Notes under the pieces: generated by a model
The model's input: the letters and a program-made list of their open reading frames with translations, nothing else
The model's database searches: none
What the model was told of the DNA's origin: nothing
From: an uncultured Actinomyces sp.
GTDB lineage: Bacteria > Actinomycetota > Actinomycetes > Actinomycetales > Actinomycetaceae
Direction: 5' to 3'
Assembly: GCA_938040725.1 (NCBI GenBank)
Contig: CALHZX010000113.1
Span: 1 to 22,512, forward strand
Length of the DNA: 22,512 nucleotides
Shown here: one piece after another, positions 15,151 to 22,295 of the stretch
Numbering within the stretch: the first letter of the stretch is position 1
How the letters are laid out: every line of letters begins with the position of its first letter
Made by a program: the position numbers and the translations under genes

Positions 15151-15966
15151 TTAGTTGACGTCGACGATGACGGGCACGTGGTCCGAGGCCCCCTTCCCCT
15201 TGCGCTCGTCGCGGTCGATCTGCGCGCTGCTGACGCGTACGGCCAGCGCCGGCGAGCAGTATGCGAAATCGATGCGCATGCCCTCGTTCTTGGGGAAGCG
15301 CAGCTTCTGATAGTCCCAGTAGGTGTAGTTCATGACACGGTCTCGCGTGACCTCGACCCAGCCGTCTGCGGCGAAGGCGGCGAATGCCTCGCGCTCGGGG
15401 GCTGACACGTGCGTGGCGCCCTCGAAGGCGCTCATATCCCACACATCCTCGTCCAGGGGGGCGACGTTCCAGTCGCCGACGAGGGCGATGCGGGCCGCGG
15501 GATCCTCAAGCCAGTTGCGCCCCTGCTCAGCGAGGTTCGTCAGCCACTGGAGTTTGTAGGCGTAGTGCGCGTGGGTGAGCTCTCGGCCGTTGGGTACGTA
15601 CAGGCTCCAGATCGTCATCGACGAGGTCTGCCCGTCCTCGGCGGGAAGGGCGCCGGTTGTGTCGACGGTGACGCCGAGTGCGCGGGCTTCGACGACTGGC
15701 GGCTCACCGAAGGCGGGCTGGGTGGGAAAGTGGTCGCGAACGTCGAGAATTGGCAGGCGTGAGGCCACGGCGACACCGTTCCACTGGTTGAGCCCGTGGA
15801 TTGCGACGTGGTAGCCCGCTTCCTCGAACGGTTCGATGGGGAACTGGTCGGGGCGGCACTTGATCTCCTGCATGGCGAGCATGTCTGTGTCCGAGCGCTG
15901 GAGGAAAGCGATGACGCGGTCGACGCGCGTGCGGATGGAGTTGACGTTCCAGGTCGCAAATCTCAT
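15151..15966 (-). CDS. xthA: Exodeoxyribonuclease III (class II AP endonuclease)
   Basis: 271 residues of the exonuclease-endonuclease-phosphatase fold. It cleaves DNA 5' to abasic sites and trims 3' blocks in base excision repair. Catalytic and metal-binding residues can be placed: N7 (MRFATWNVNSIR), E34 (MQEIKC), Y123 (SLYVPNG), D165 and N167 (VGDWNVAP), and the terminal D262-H263 (GASDHVPVIVDV). Length is normal for the XthA subgroup. The ATG at 15966 has no Shine-Dalgarno sequence; a TAGGCT -10 lies 7 nt upstream, so the mRNA is probably leaderless. It is divergent from the surface protein gene and convergent with the serine hydrolase. Confidence 0.95.
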   Translation of the reverse strand: MRFATWNVNSIRTRVDRVIAFLQRSDTDMLAMQEIKCRPDQFPIEPFEEAGYHVAIHGLNQWNGVAVASRLPILDVRDHFPTQPAFGEPPVVEARALGVTVDTTGALPAEDGQTSSMTIWSLYVPNGRELTHAHYAYKLQWLTNLAEQGRNWLEDPAARIALVGDWNVAPLDEDVWDMSAFEGATHVSAPEREAFAAFAADGWVEVTRDRVMNYTYWDYQKLRFPKNEGMRIDFAYCSPALAVRVSSAQIDRDERKGKGASDHVPVIVDVN

Positions 15967-15973
15967 GGGGTTG

Positions 15974-15979
15974 AGCCTA
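15974..15979 (-). promoter_or_regulatory. -10 element of xthA (leaderless)
   Basis: On the minus strand TAGGCT is followed by 7 nt and then ATG. No ribosome binding site fits between, so transcription should start at or next to the start codon. Confidence 0.55.
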
Positions 15980-16002
15980 TCGGTGGGGCGGGGGGAGCGG
16001 CT

Positions 16003-16023
16003 GCGTGAAACACGCGTGAAACA
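16003..16023. repeat. Tandem 10-bp direct repeat upstream of the surface protein promoter
   Basis: GCGTGAAACA occurs at 16003-16012 and 16014-16023, an 11-bp period of about one helical turn. It ends 17 bp before the -35 of the surface protein gene, a position suited to an activator binding as a tandem dimer. Confidence 0.5.
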
Positions 16024-16040
16024 GGCGCGATGGGTGTGAG

Positions 16041-16077
16041 TTGTGCGAGGTCTTATTTAGAGTGATAATGATTCTCA
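16041..16077 (+). promoter_or_regulatory. Surface protein promoter with Fur/Zur-type box
   Basis: TTGTGC (16041-16046), 17-bp spacer, GATAAT (16064-16069). The -10 lies inside TGATAATGATTCTCA (16063-16077), a 7-1-7 inverted repeat matching in 6 of 7 pairs, the layout recognised by Fur-family repressors. In actinobacteria boxes of this kind are typical for Zur, which represses when zinc is plentiful. Fur versus Zur cannot be decided from the site alone. Confidence 0.6.
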
Positions 16078-16106
16078 CCAACAACATAGCTAGAAAAGGC
16101 AACCGA

Positions 16107-18974
16107 ATGTCACATCTGCGACGCATCAGCACCGCTGCGCTCGCCCTCTTCCTGGCACTCACGCCCGCCGCCGCGTGGGCTGGACCCGACCAGGACAAGG
16201 AATGGATCGTCACCGGACAACATGTCGATGCACCCATCCCCGTCTGGCATGACGACACCAACAGCTTCTCTCTGAACACCATCAACATGCCGATGGAGAA
16301 AACCGCGCTGTGGATCCCCAAGGCGTGGACCGGCACCGGCGAGAAAGACGAGGCGAAGTCGCAGCTCGTCATCCCGGCAAAGCGTCCCGACCTGGCCTTC
16401 CTCGGAGCCGAGGGCACCGTCCTGAACGCCGCGCCCCAGAACCCCGGCCCCGGTAACACGCCCATCTGGGCGGGCCTCGGCGCCGGCGAAATCGGAGACA
16501 CCGACAAGTTTGAGGGCGAGACCTACACGCTCGACCTCATCAGCGTCGACGGCCCGGGCCGCATGGAAATGTTCATCGACAACGGCGACAGCGTCAACCG
16601 CTTCCTCTCCAGCCACGACACCGCGTACCGCAGCGTCTACAACCCGCGCCACACGCACCTGTACACGACCTTCACGCAGCCGGGTCGTTACGTCGCGAAC
16701 TACAAGATGACCGCGCGCAGTGCCGACGGCACCGCTATCTACTCCTCGCCGATCACGCCGCTGGTCTGGCAGGTCGGCGGCGCAAACCCCGCCGACGGCA
16801 CCATCAAGGACATTGAATCCGCGTACAACGCGGCGCGTGCGCAGCGCGCCGACGGCAACACGGCTACCCCGACGCTCACCCTGTCCCACCACGCCGAGCG
16901 TGAGCACCCCGGCGACAACCACCTGACCGACATCACGCTCGACACGGGTGTCGCCACTGACACGGGGCGCGCGTGGATCACCGTCAACGGCTACTTCCTG
17001 ACTGAGGTCGGCGTCGAGGGCGGCCGCGGAAGCGTCTCCGAGCTGCTCGGCGCAGATACTGCGGCCGTCCAGGCGATCTACATCCCCGGCGACTCCGCCT
17101 CGGCGCGCTGGATCTCCCAGACCGTTCAGTACTCCCAAAAGGACACCGAGCCCATCACCGTCGGCGCCGCCGACACGATCCTCGGCCCCTCCAACCCGGA
17201 CCCGGCTCCCGTATGGAACCCCGACCACCTGCCGATCTCCTCGCGCCGCGTCGACGTCTCCTACGACCTCGTCCCCGGCACGACCGATCAGTACACGGCC
17301 ACCGTGCGCGCGAACGATCCGACCCTGCGCGCCACCTACAAGATTGAGTTCCTCGAGTCCAAGTACGATTTCAGTCCCTGGTGTTCCATGGAAGGCACGC
17401 TCGGCGCGGGCGGTATGGATACGAAGCAGCAGGACCTCAGCGTGTGCCAGTCCGACCCCATGTACATGCGCGTCACCCTGCGACCCCACCCCCTCTCTGA
17501 CGCTGTCATGACCGTCGCTGATGCCTCCGACGTGACCGTCGGCTCCCACGTCGGCCTCACCGCGATGCTCACAATGCGCGACGGCATCGCCGCCCCCGAA
17601 GAGCCGGAACCTGCCCCGAATCCGACGCCCGCGCCTGCTCCCGCTCCCGATAACGGTGGAAACGACGCAACTCCGGACCCGGCCTCGTCCCTGCTGAGCG
17701 ATCCCGTGGAGATCGCGCGGGGGCACCTGGACGTGCGCCTCACTCAGGCCAGCGGCGAGGGTGGCCTCACCTACGGTCTGGCTGTCAAGGACGACTCTTT
17801 GACCAACGCGCGCACTTCCGTGCTGCGTACCGTCGGCTCCGCGACCCTTGCGGTGGCCCCCAACGCGCGCTTCGTGCGCCCCGCGTCCCTGTCCGACCCG
17901 AGCTACGACGTGCTCGGCCCGGTGGGAACAGCCACCTACGTGCTGCCGGAGACTCAGAACAGCGACATCGTGTGGCCCGGCCTGTCCACCGAGGGCATCG
18001 ACTACGCGGCACTGCCCGATGGCGCCGACCTGACGCTGCACCTCGCGCAGGCACCCGAGGGCGCGCGCGTCGCCTTCTTCCAGGGAGGCACCTTCGGTGC
18101 GGGCGCCAAGGTCCACTTCGACTCGTCCAAAGGCGATGGCGTCGTCCACACGACCGAGGCGACTCACATGCACGGTAACTGGGTTTTCAGTGCGCCGGGC
18201 ACCTACCGCATCGAGGTCGGCGCGCGCAGCGGTGAGCGCAGCCTCGTCGAGCCCCAGTCCTTCACCGTGATCGTGCGCTCCGGTCACCGCGACGAGCAGC
18301 CCGCCCCGGTGGACGAGGAGCCCGTCCCGACGCCGTCACCCGGACCTGCGCCCACGCCGGAGCCGACCCCGGCGCCGTCTCCCAGCGTTGATCCCACACC
18401 CGCGCCGAGCGCGGACCCCGCTCCGGCGCCGAGCGTCGACCCTGCGCCCGCACCTGCACCGAGTGCCGATCCGGCTCCCGCACCGGCGCCCATGCCGACG
18501 CCCTTCCCGGCTCCAGCCCCCTCCAGTGGTCCGGTACGAGCGCCCGCGCCGTCCGCGCCTTCCAGCAACGCTGGAACCCCGGCCTCGTCTGACGCGACTC
18601 GCACGTCGGCCCCCGTAGCCACGGGTGGCAGCGCGACTGGCGCTCCCGCTGCTCGCAGTAACGGAGCGGCAAGTGGGACAACCGGCGCGACCAGCTCGGC
18701 ACCCGTGAGCGCCCCGAAGGCCGCGCCCGCGCCGTCCGCAAGCCCCTCCGCAAGCCCGTCGCAGGCCCCCCAGAGCGGCGCGCAGAGCGGCGCCCAGAGC
18801 GGCGCGGCGACGAGCCCGGAGGCTGGAACCAGCGACGCGGCCGCATCCCTGCCGGTCGCCGCGGCTGCGGATACTGGCCGCTCGGGCGGATGGAGCCCCT
18901 ACTGGCTCGTCCTCCTCGTTATCCCGGCAGCCCTCGCCGGCGGCGGAGCCGGATACCTGATCCGGACCCGATGA
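16107..18974 (+). CDS. Surface protein with two choice-of-anchor M repeats
   Basis: 955 residues. A signal peptide (1-25, cleavage after AWA) leads into two units of the actinobacterial surface-anchored repeat (TIGR03769, 'choice-of-anchor M'). Unit 1 (about 26-226) ends in H182-T-H184 followed by TTFTQPGRY; unit 2 (about 555-735) has GHLDVRL, LGPVGTATYVLPETQN and ends in H687-M-H689 then NWVFSAPGTYRIEV. A beta-rich region with two cysteines lies between them. Next come a long Pro/Ala/Ser/Asp-rich wall-spanning stretch with DPAPAPS-type repeats, an SGAQ repeat, a hydrophobic segment (YWLVLLVIPAALAGGGAGYLI) and the tail RTR. AADTG before the TM resembles the sortase E motif LAxTG with the Leu lost; no LPxTG exists. 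In related genomes such proteins sit beside a metal ABC transporter as substrate relay; no transporter is here. The start at 16107 has AAAAGG 8 nt upstream. Zinc-linked surface binding is inferred from the HxH motifs and the Zur-like box. Confidence 0.85.
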   Translation: MSHLRRISTAALALFLALTPAAAWAGPDQDKEWIVTGQHVDAPIPVWHDDTNSFSLNTINMPMEKTALWIPKAWTGTGEKDEAKSQLVIPAKRPDLAFLGAEGTVLNAAPQNPGPGNTPIWAGLGAGEIGDTDKFEGETYTLDLISVDGPGRMEMFIDNGDSVNRFLSSHDTAYRSVYNPRHTHLYTTFTQPGRYVANYKMTARSADGTAIYSSPITPLVWQVGGANPADGTIKDIESAYNAARAQRADGNTATPTLTLSHHAEREHPGDNHLTDITLDTGVATDTGRAWITVNGYFLTEVGVEGGRGSVSELLGADTAAVQAIYIPGDSASARWISQTVQYSQKDTEPITVGAADTILGPSNPDPAPVWNPDHLPISSRRVDVSYDLVPGTTDQYTATVRANDPTLRATYKIEFLESKYDFSPWCSMEGTLGAGGMDTKQQDLSVCQSDPMYMRVTLRPHPLSDAVMTVADASDVTVGSHVGLTAMLTMRDGIAAPEEPEPAPNPTPAPAPAPDNGGNDATPDPASSLLSDPVEIARGHLDVRLTQASGEGGLTYGLAVKDDSLTNARTSVLRTVGSATLAVAPNARFVRPASLSDPSYDVLGPVGTATYVLPETQNSDIVWPGLSTEGIDYAALPDGADLTLHLAQAPEGARVAFFQGGTFGAGAKVHFDSSKGDGVVHTTEATHMHGNWVFSAPGTYRIEVGARSGERSLVEPQSFTVIVRSGHRDEQPAPVDEEPVPTPSPGPAPTPEPTPAPSPSVDPTPAPSADPAPAPSVDPAPAPAPSADPAPAPAPMPTPFPAPAPSSGPVRAPAPSAPSSNAGTPASSDATRTSAPVATGGSATGAPAARSNGAASGTTGATSSAPVSAPKAAPAPSASPSASPSQAPQSGAQSGAQSGAATSPEAGTSDAAASLPVAAAADTGRSGGWSPYWLVLLVIPAALAGGGAGYLIRTR

Positions 18975-18981
18975 GGTGACC

Positions 18982-19018
18982 AGCCGGGGCGTGACGCACC
19001 TGCGTTCCCGCCCCGGCT
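18982..19018 (+). terminator. Terminator after the surface protein gene
   Basis: A 10-bp outer stem (18982-18991 with 19009-19018, AGCCGGGGCG) encloses a second small stem ACGCA/TGCGT (18994-18998 and 19001-19005). It begins 8 bp after the stop codon. Confidence 0.75.
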
Positions 19019-19043
19019 TCGTGCTGCCGAAACGATGCGGCGC

Positions 19044-19049
19044 TAGACT
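19044..19049 (+). promoter_or_regulatory. -10 element of the SDR gene (leaderless)
   Basis: TAGACT followed by 6 nt and the ATG at 19056. The intervening CTCCCCC-like stretch has no Shine-Dalgarno sequence, so a leaderless transcript is expected. Confidence 0.6.
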
Positions 19050-19055
19050 TCCCCC

Positions 19056-19844
19056 ATGGGAACAGCACTGGTTACCGGAGCGACCTCCGGCATTGGTGAA
19101 GAATTCTGTTGGCAGCTGGCCGCCGCAGGCCACGACCTGGTGCTGATCGCGCGCCGCGAGGATGCCTTGCGCGCGCTCGCGGACTCGCTCGCCAACGTCG
19201 CGGGCGTGCGCGCCGAGGTAATCGCCGCCGACCTGTCGACCAACGAGGGCTGCGCGCGCGTCGCCGCACGCCTGGACGTGGGAGGTCCCGCCGACCGTGA
19301 CAAGCCGGACCTGGCGCCGGTTGACCTCCTCGTCAACAACGCCGGCTTTGGACTGGGAACTGACTTCCTGGACAACAGTCTCGAAAACGAAATCAACGGC
19401 CTGAATGTCATGGTCCGCGCTGTCATGACCCTGGCCCACCACGCCGGCATCTCGATGCGCTCGCGAGGACGCGGCGCCATCCTCAACGTCGGCTCCGTCG
19501 CCTCGCGCACGGGCGCGGGCACCTACTCTGCCCACAAGGCCTGGGTCGTCGCCTTCACCGAGGGCCTCGCCGCCGAGCTCAAGGGATCAGGCATCACCGC
19601 CACAGTCGTGTGCCCCGGCCCCGTCGATACACCGTTCTTCGAGCGCGCGGGCGTCGACATGCGCGCGACCCCCTCCTGGCTGATGGCCAGCCCCGAACAG
19701 GTCGTCACGGAAGCCCTCGACGCCGTGCGCGCGGGACGTGTCCATGTCACCCCGACGATTCCCTACAAGGTCGTCATGGGCGCCATGAAGCTCGCCCCGC
19801 GCTGGGTGACCGCGCGCGCCATGCGTTCCGTCCCGCACATGTGA
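19056..19844 (+). CDS. Short-chain dehydrogenase/reductase (SDR family)
   Basis: 262 residues, Rossmann-fold NAD(P)-dependent oxidoreductase of the classical SDR type. Cofactor motif TGATSGIG (7-14), NNAG (94-97), catalytic S147 (NVGSVAS), Y157 and K161 (YSAHK), and PGPVDTPF (187-194). R33-R34 after the second beta strand favours NADP(H). The C-terminal part, with SPEQVVTEALDAVRAGRVHVTP, resembles the YqjQ/DltE-like group of SDRs, whose substrates are unknown. It is a single gene between two strong hairpins, with its own leaderless promoter. Substrate cannot be told from sequence. Confidence 0.9.
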   Translation: MGTALVTGATSGIGEEFCWQLAAAGHDLVLIARREDALRALADSLANVAGVRAEVIAADLSTNEGCARVAARLDVGGPADRDKPDLAPVDLLVNNAGFGLGTDFLDNSLENEINGLNVMVRAVMTLAHHAGISMRSRGRGAILNVGSVASRTGAGTYSAHKAWVVAFTEGLAAELKGSGITATVVCPGPVDTPFFERAGVDMRATPSWLMASPEQVVTEALDAVRAGRVHVTPTIPYKVVMGAMKLAPRWVTARAMRSVPHM

Positions 19845-19856
19845 GGGCGCGCAGAC

Positions 19857-19909
19857 GACAACGAGGCCGGGGCCAGGTTCGCGCAGAACCCAGCCCCGGC
19901 CTCGTTGTC
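19857..19909. terminator. Bidirectional terminator between SDR gene and pyrE
   Basis: A 17-bp perfect stem (19857-19873 with 19893-19909), a 2x2 internal loop, then a 5-bp stem GGTTC/GAACC with a GCGCA loop. It lies between converging genes, 12 bp after the SDR stop and 13 bp before the pyrE stop. Confidence 0.85.
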
Positions 19910-19922
19910 TGAGAGCGGAGAA

Positions 19923-20492
19923 TCAGGCCAGGCCGATATCCTCCAGACCCAGCGCGTAGAAGTACGGGAAGCCCTCGGCCTCGATGCGTTCCTTCGCGCC
20001 CGTCGCACGGTCGACGATCACGGCGACTGCAACGACGTTCGCGCCGGCCTCGCGCAGGGCGAGCGCAGCCTCCAGCGGGGAACCACCGGTCGTGGACGTG
20101 TCCTCGAGGACGACGACGTTCTTCCCGACGACGTCCGGGCCCTCGATGCGGCGCTTCATACCGTGATCCTTCGCGGCCTTGCGCACGACGAAAGCGTCCA
20201 GGTCCAGGCCACGCGATGCGGCAGCGTGCAGCATCGCGGTGGCGACCGGGTCCGCGCCCATCGTCAGGCCGCCGACGGCCACGTACTCCTCGCCCACCGA
20301 GAAACCGGACTCCTCCAGGAGATCCAGCATGACGTGGCCGATGAGGGGAGCAGCCTCGTGGTGCAGGGTCGAACGGCGCATATCGACGTAGAAGTCGGAC
20401 TCGCGGCCCGAGGCCAGCGTGACCTTCTCGTGGATGACGGACAGCTCCTGGACGAGAGCGGCCAGGCGCGCCTTGTGGGAATCGTTGGTCAT
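19923..20492 (-). CDS. pyrE: Orotate phosphoribosyltransferase
   Basis: 189 residues. It joins orotate and PRPP to give OMP, the fifth step of pyrimidine synthesis, in the cytoplasm. The PRPP-binding loop is VVVLEDTSTTGGS (126-138), with the acidic pair E130-D131. The catalytic-loop lysines lie in FVVRKAAKDHGMKRRIEG (101-118), and LASGRESDFYVDMRR (26-40) is the N-terminal signature. The start at 20492 is chosen because GGAAGG lies 8 nt upstream; the frame is open further up but runs through the HAD gene in another frame. It lies 26 bp after the HAD gene on the same strand, so the two probably form an operon. Placement beside a SpoU methylase and fba is shared with other actinobacteria. Confidence 0.95.
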   Translation of the reverse strand: MTNDSHKARLAALVQELSVIHEKVTLASGRESDFYVDMRRSTLHHEAAPLIGHVMLDLLEESGFSVGEEYVAVGGLTMGADPVATAMLHAAASRGLDLDAFVVRKAAKDHGMKRRIEGPDVVGKNVVVLEDTSTTGGSPLEAALALREAGANVVAVAVIVDRATGAKERIEAEGFPYFYALGLEDIGLA

Positions 20493-20518
20493 GACAGTAC
20501 CTTCCGTGTCGGTGTGGG

Positions 20519-21340
20519 TCAGTGCGCCGCCTCGACGAGCTCGATGAGATCGCCGATGCCCTCGTGGATGCCGAAGGGGCGGAACGGGTAATTGTTGACG
20601 TCCTCGCGGGCCGTGGAACCCGACAGGACGAGGTGGGTGCGCAGGCCGGCCTCGACGCCCGCGCGCACGTCCGTGTCCATGCGGTCGCCGACCATCGCGG
20701 CACTCTCGGAGTGCGCGCCAATCTTGTTCAGGCCGGCGCGGATCATGACGGGGTTCGGCTTGCCCACGAAGTAGGGCTTCTTCCCGGTCGCCGCCGTGAT
20801 CATCGCCGCGATGGCGCCGCACGCGGGCAGTGTGCCCTCGTCAGAGGGGCCCGACACGTCAGGGTTGGTCGCGATGAACTTCGCGCCGCCCTCGATGAGG
20901 CGGATCGCGTGAGTCAGCGCATGGAAGTCGTAGGAGCGCACCTCGCCGAGCACCACGAACTCCGGATCGATTTCCGTCATGACGTAGCCCGCGGAGTGGA
21001 TCGCGGTGGTCAGGCCGGCCTCGCCGATGACGTACGCGGTCGAGCCGGGGGATTGCTGGTGCAGGAACGCGGCCGTGGCGTTCGCGGACGTCCAGATGTT
21101 CTCTTCCGGGATGTCGAGACCCGAGTTCGCCAGGCGCGCGGACAGGTCACGGTTCGTGAACACGGAGTTGTTGGTGAGGACCAGGAAGGGGATGTTCTTC
21201 TCGCGAAGAGCGGCGAGGAACTCGTTCGCGCCCGGAAGCGCCCGATTCTCCTTGACCAGGACCCCATCCATGTCAGAGAGCCACGCGCTCACGGGTGGCA
21301 GATCGGTGAGGGGAGTGGGTTCGTGCGTCAGGGCAGTCAT
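20519..21340 (-). CDS. HAD-IIA family phosphatase (NagD/AraL-like)
   Basis: 273 residues. HAD motif I is D23-M-D25-G-V (nucleophile D23, acid/base D25), motif II T56-N-N (LTNNS), motif III K194 (VGKPNP), motif IV G218-D219-R-M-D-T-D. The C2-type cap between motifs II and III, with ATNPD (157-161), places it in the HAD-IIA group with NagD, AraL and phosphoglycolate-type phosphatases. Substrate is probably a small phosphate ester (sugar phosphate or nucleotide); co-transcription with pyrE hints at nucleotide metabolism but is weak evidence. The ATG at 21340 is preceded on its strand by TAGAAT and then 6 nt, so the mRNA is probably leaderless; the GGAGG in those 6 nt lies too close to serve as a normal ribosome binding site. 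Confidence 0.9.
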   Translation of the reverse strand: MTALTHEPTPLTDLPPVSAWLSDMDGVLVKENRALPGANEFLAALREKNIPFLVLTNNSVFTNRDLSARLANSGLDIPEENIWTSANATAAFLHQQSPGSTAYVIGEAGLTTAIHSAGYVMTEIDPEFVVLGEVRSYDFHALTHAIRLIEGGAKFIATNPDVSGPSDEGTLPACGAIAAMITAATGKKPYFVGKPNPVMIRAGLNKIGAHSESAAMVGDRMDTDVRAGVEAGLRTHLVLSGSTAREDVNNYPFRPFGIHEGIGDLIELVEAAH

Positions 21341-21346
21341 GCCTCC

Positions 21347-21367
21347 ATTCTACGGTGCCGCTAGGGT
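21347..21367. promoter_or_regulatory. Divergent -10 elements of the HAD-pyrE operon and trmH
   Basis: TAGAAT on the minus strand (21347-21352), 6 nt before the HAD ATG, and TAGGGT on the plus strand (21362-21367), 7 nt before the trmH GTG. The start codons are only 34 bp apart, so the -35 region of each promoter overlaps the start of the opposite gene. Confidence 0.55.
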
Positions 21368-21374
21368 GGGATCC

Positions 21375-22070
21375 GTGAACGAGATCGAAAACGGGTGTGA
21401 CATCGCGCGGTGGGGGGCCTCCGGCGCCGACGAGGCTGGGGCGCAGGCGAGTGCGCAGGTCGGAGTCGGTCCGTGGCCGGGCGGGGAAGCCGACTGGCCG
21501 GTTGGTGAGCACTATGACCGGGAGCTCCTGAAGGTGGGGGATCGGCGCAACGTTGAGGACCACTACCGGTACTGGACGATGGACGCGATCCGCGCCGATA
21601 TCGCCGCCCGCTCGCTGCCTTTCGAGGTGGCCGTGGAGAACCTTGATCACGACTTCAACATCGGGTCGATTGTGCGCACGGCGAACGCGATGGGTGCGCG
21701 CCGCGTGCACGTGGTGGGGCGCAAGCGATGGAACCGGCGTGGCGCGATGGTCACCGACCGTTACCTGCCCGTGGATCACCGACCCGAGGTGGGTGAACTC
21801 GTTGAGCATTGCTCGCGTGAGGGCTTGACACTGGTCGGCGTCGACAATGTCGAGGGGTCCGTCGCGCTCGAAGGGGCGGTGCTGCCTGAACGCGCCTGCC
21901 TTGTTTTCGGATCGGAGGCCTCCGGACTGAGTGAGGAGATGCTCGCCGCCTGCGAGGTTATCGTGGCGATCACCCAACGGGGGTCGACGCGCTCGATGAA
22001 CGTCGGCCATGCCGCCGCCATCGTCATGTGGGCGCACGCCTCTCGCCTCAGTGCCCCCTCCAGCACCTGA
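21375..22070 (+). CDS. SpoU/TrmH family RNA 2'-O-methyltransferase
   Basis: 231 residues. It belongs to the SPOUT (trefoil-knot) methyltransferases that methylate ribose 2'-OH in tRNA or rRNA with S-adenosylmethionine. Motif 1 is F94-N-I-G-S-I-V-R-T-A (with N95 and R101), motif 2 is LVFGSEASGLSEEML (176-190), motif 3 is ITQRGSTRSMNVGHAAAIVMW (199-219, split here as ITQRG and SMNVGHAAA). The first 60 residues are of low complexity and not conserved-looking. The GTG start at 21375 is chosen because TAGGGT lies 7 nt upstream and no ribosome binding site is present; the open frame extends back to 21006 but overlaps the HAD gene. The modified RNA position is unknown. Confidence 0.88.
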   Translation: MNEIENGCDIARWGASGADEAGAQASAQVGVGPWPGGEADWPVGEHYDRELLKVGDRRNVEDHYRYWTMDAIRADIAARSLPFEVAVENLDHDFNIGSIVRTANAMGARRVHVVGRKRWNRRGAMVTDRYLPVDHRPEVGELVEHCSREGLTLVGVDNVEGSVALEGAVLPERACLVFGSEASGLSEEMLAACEVIVAITQRGSTRSMNVGHAAAIVMWAHASRLSAPSST

Positions 22071-22250
22071 ACCCGCCACCGCACAGGGCGCCCGACCCAC
22101 GACGAGTGCCCAGGCTTCATCGCGGCTCAGACCCGAGAGGAAACGCGCCGAATACCCCGGACTCGCGAAACGCCTACCACATGCGGCTGTGGGAAGAAAA
22201 GACCCTGTCCGAACGGGACTTCCATCCCCTCCCGCTCGTGCAAAATGTGA

Positions 22251-22256
22251 GAGAAT
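22251..22256 (+). promoter_or_regulatory. -10 element of fba
   Basis: GAGAAT in the context TGTGAGAGAATCGG, 39 nt before the GTG start. No clear -35 at the usual distance. The 22071-22250 gap otherwise holds only a weak hairpin (CCACA-N6-TGTGG near 22178). Confidence 0.35.
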
Positions 22257-22295
22257 CGGAGACGACAAAACTGTCACTCGATTAGGAGGCTCCAA

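Noticed and set aside
18297..18540. DPAPAPS-type repeats as a tandem DNA repeat element
   Set aside because: The repeat is protein-level wall-spanning Pro/Ala sequence inside an intact reading frame, not a separate element.
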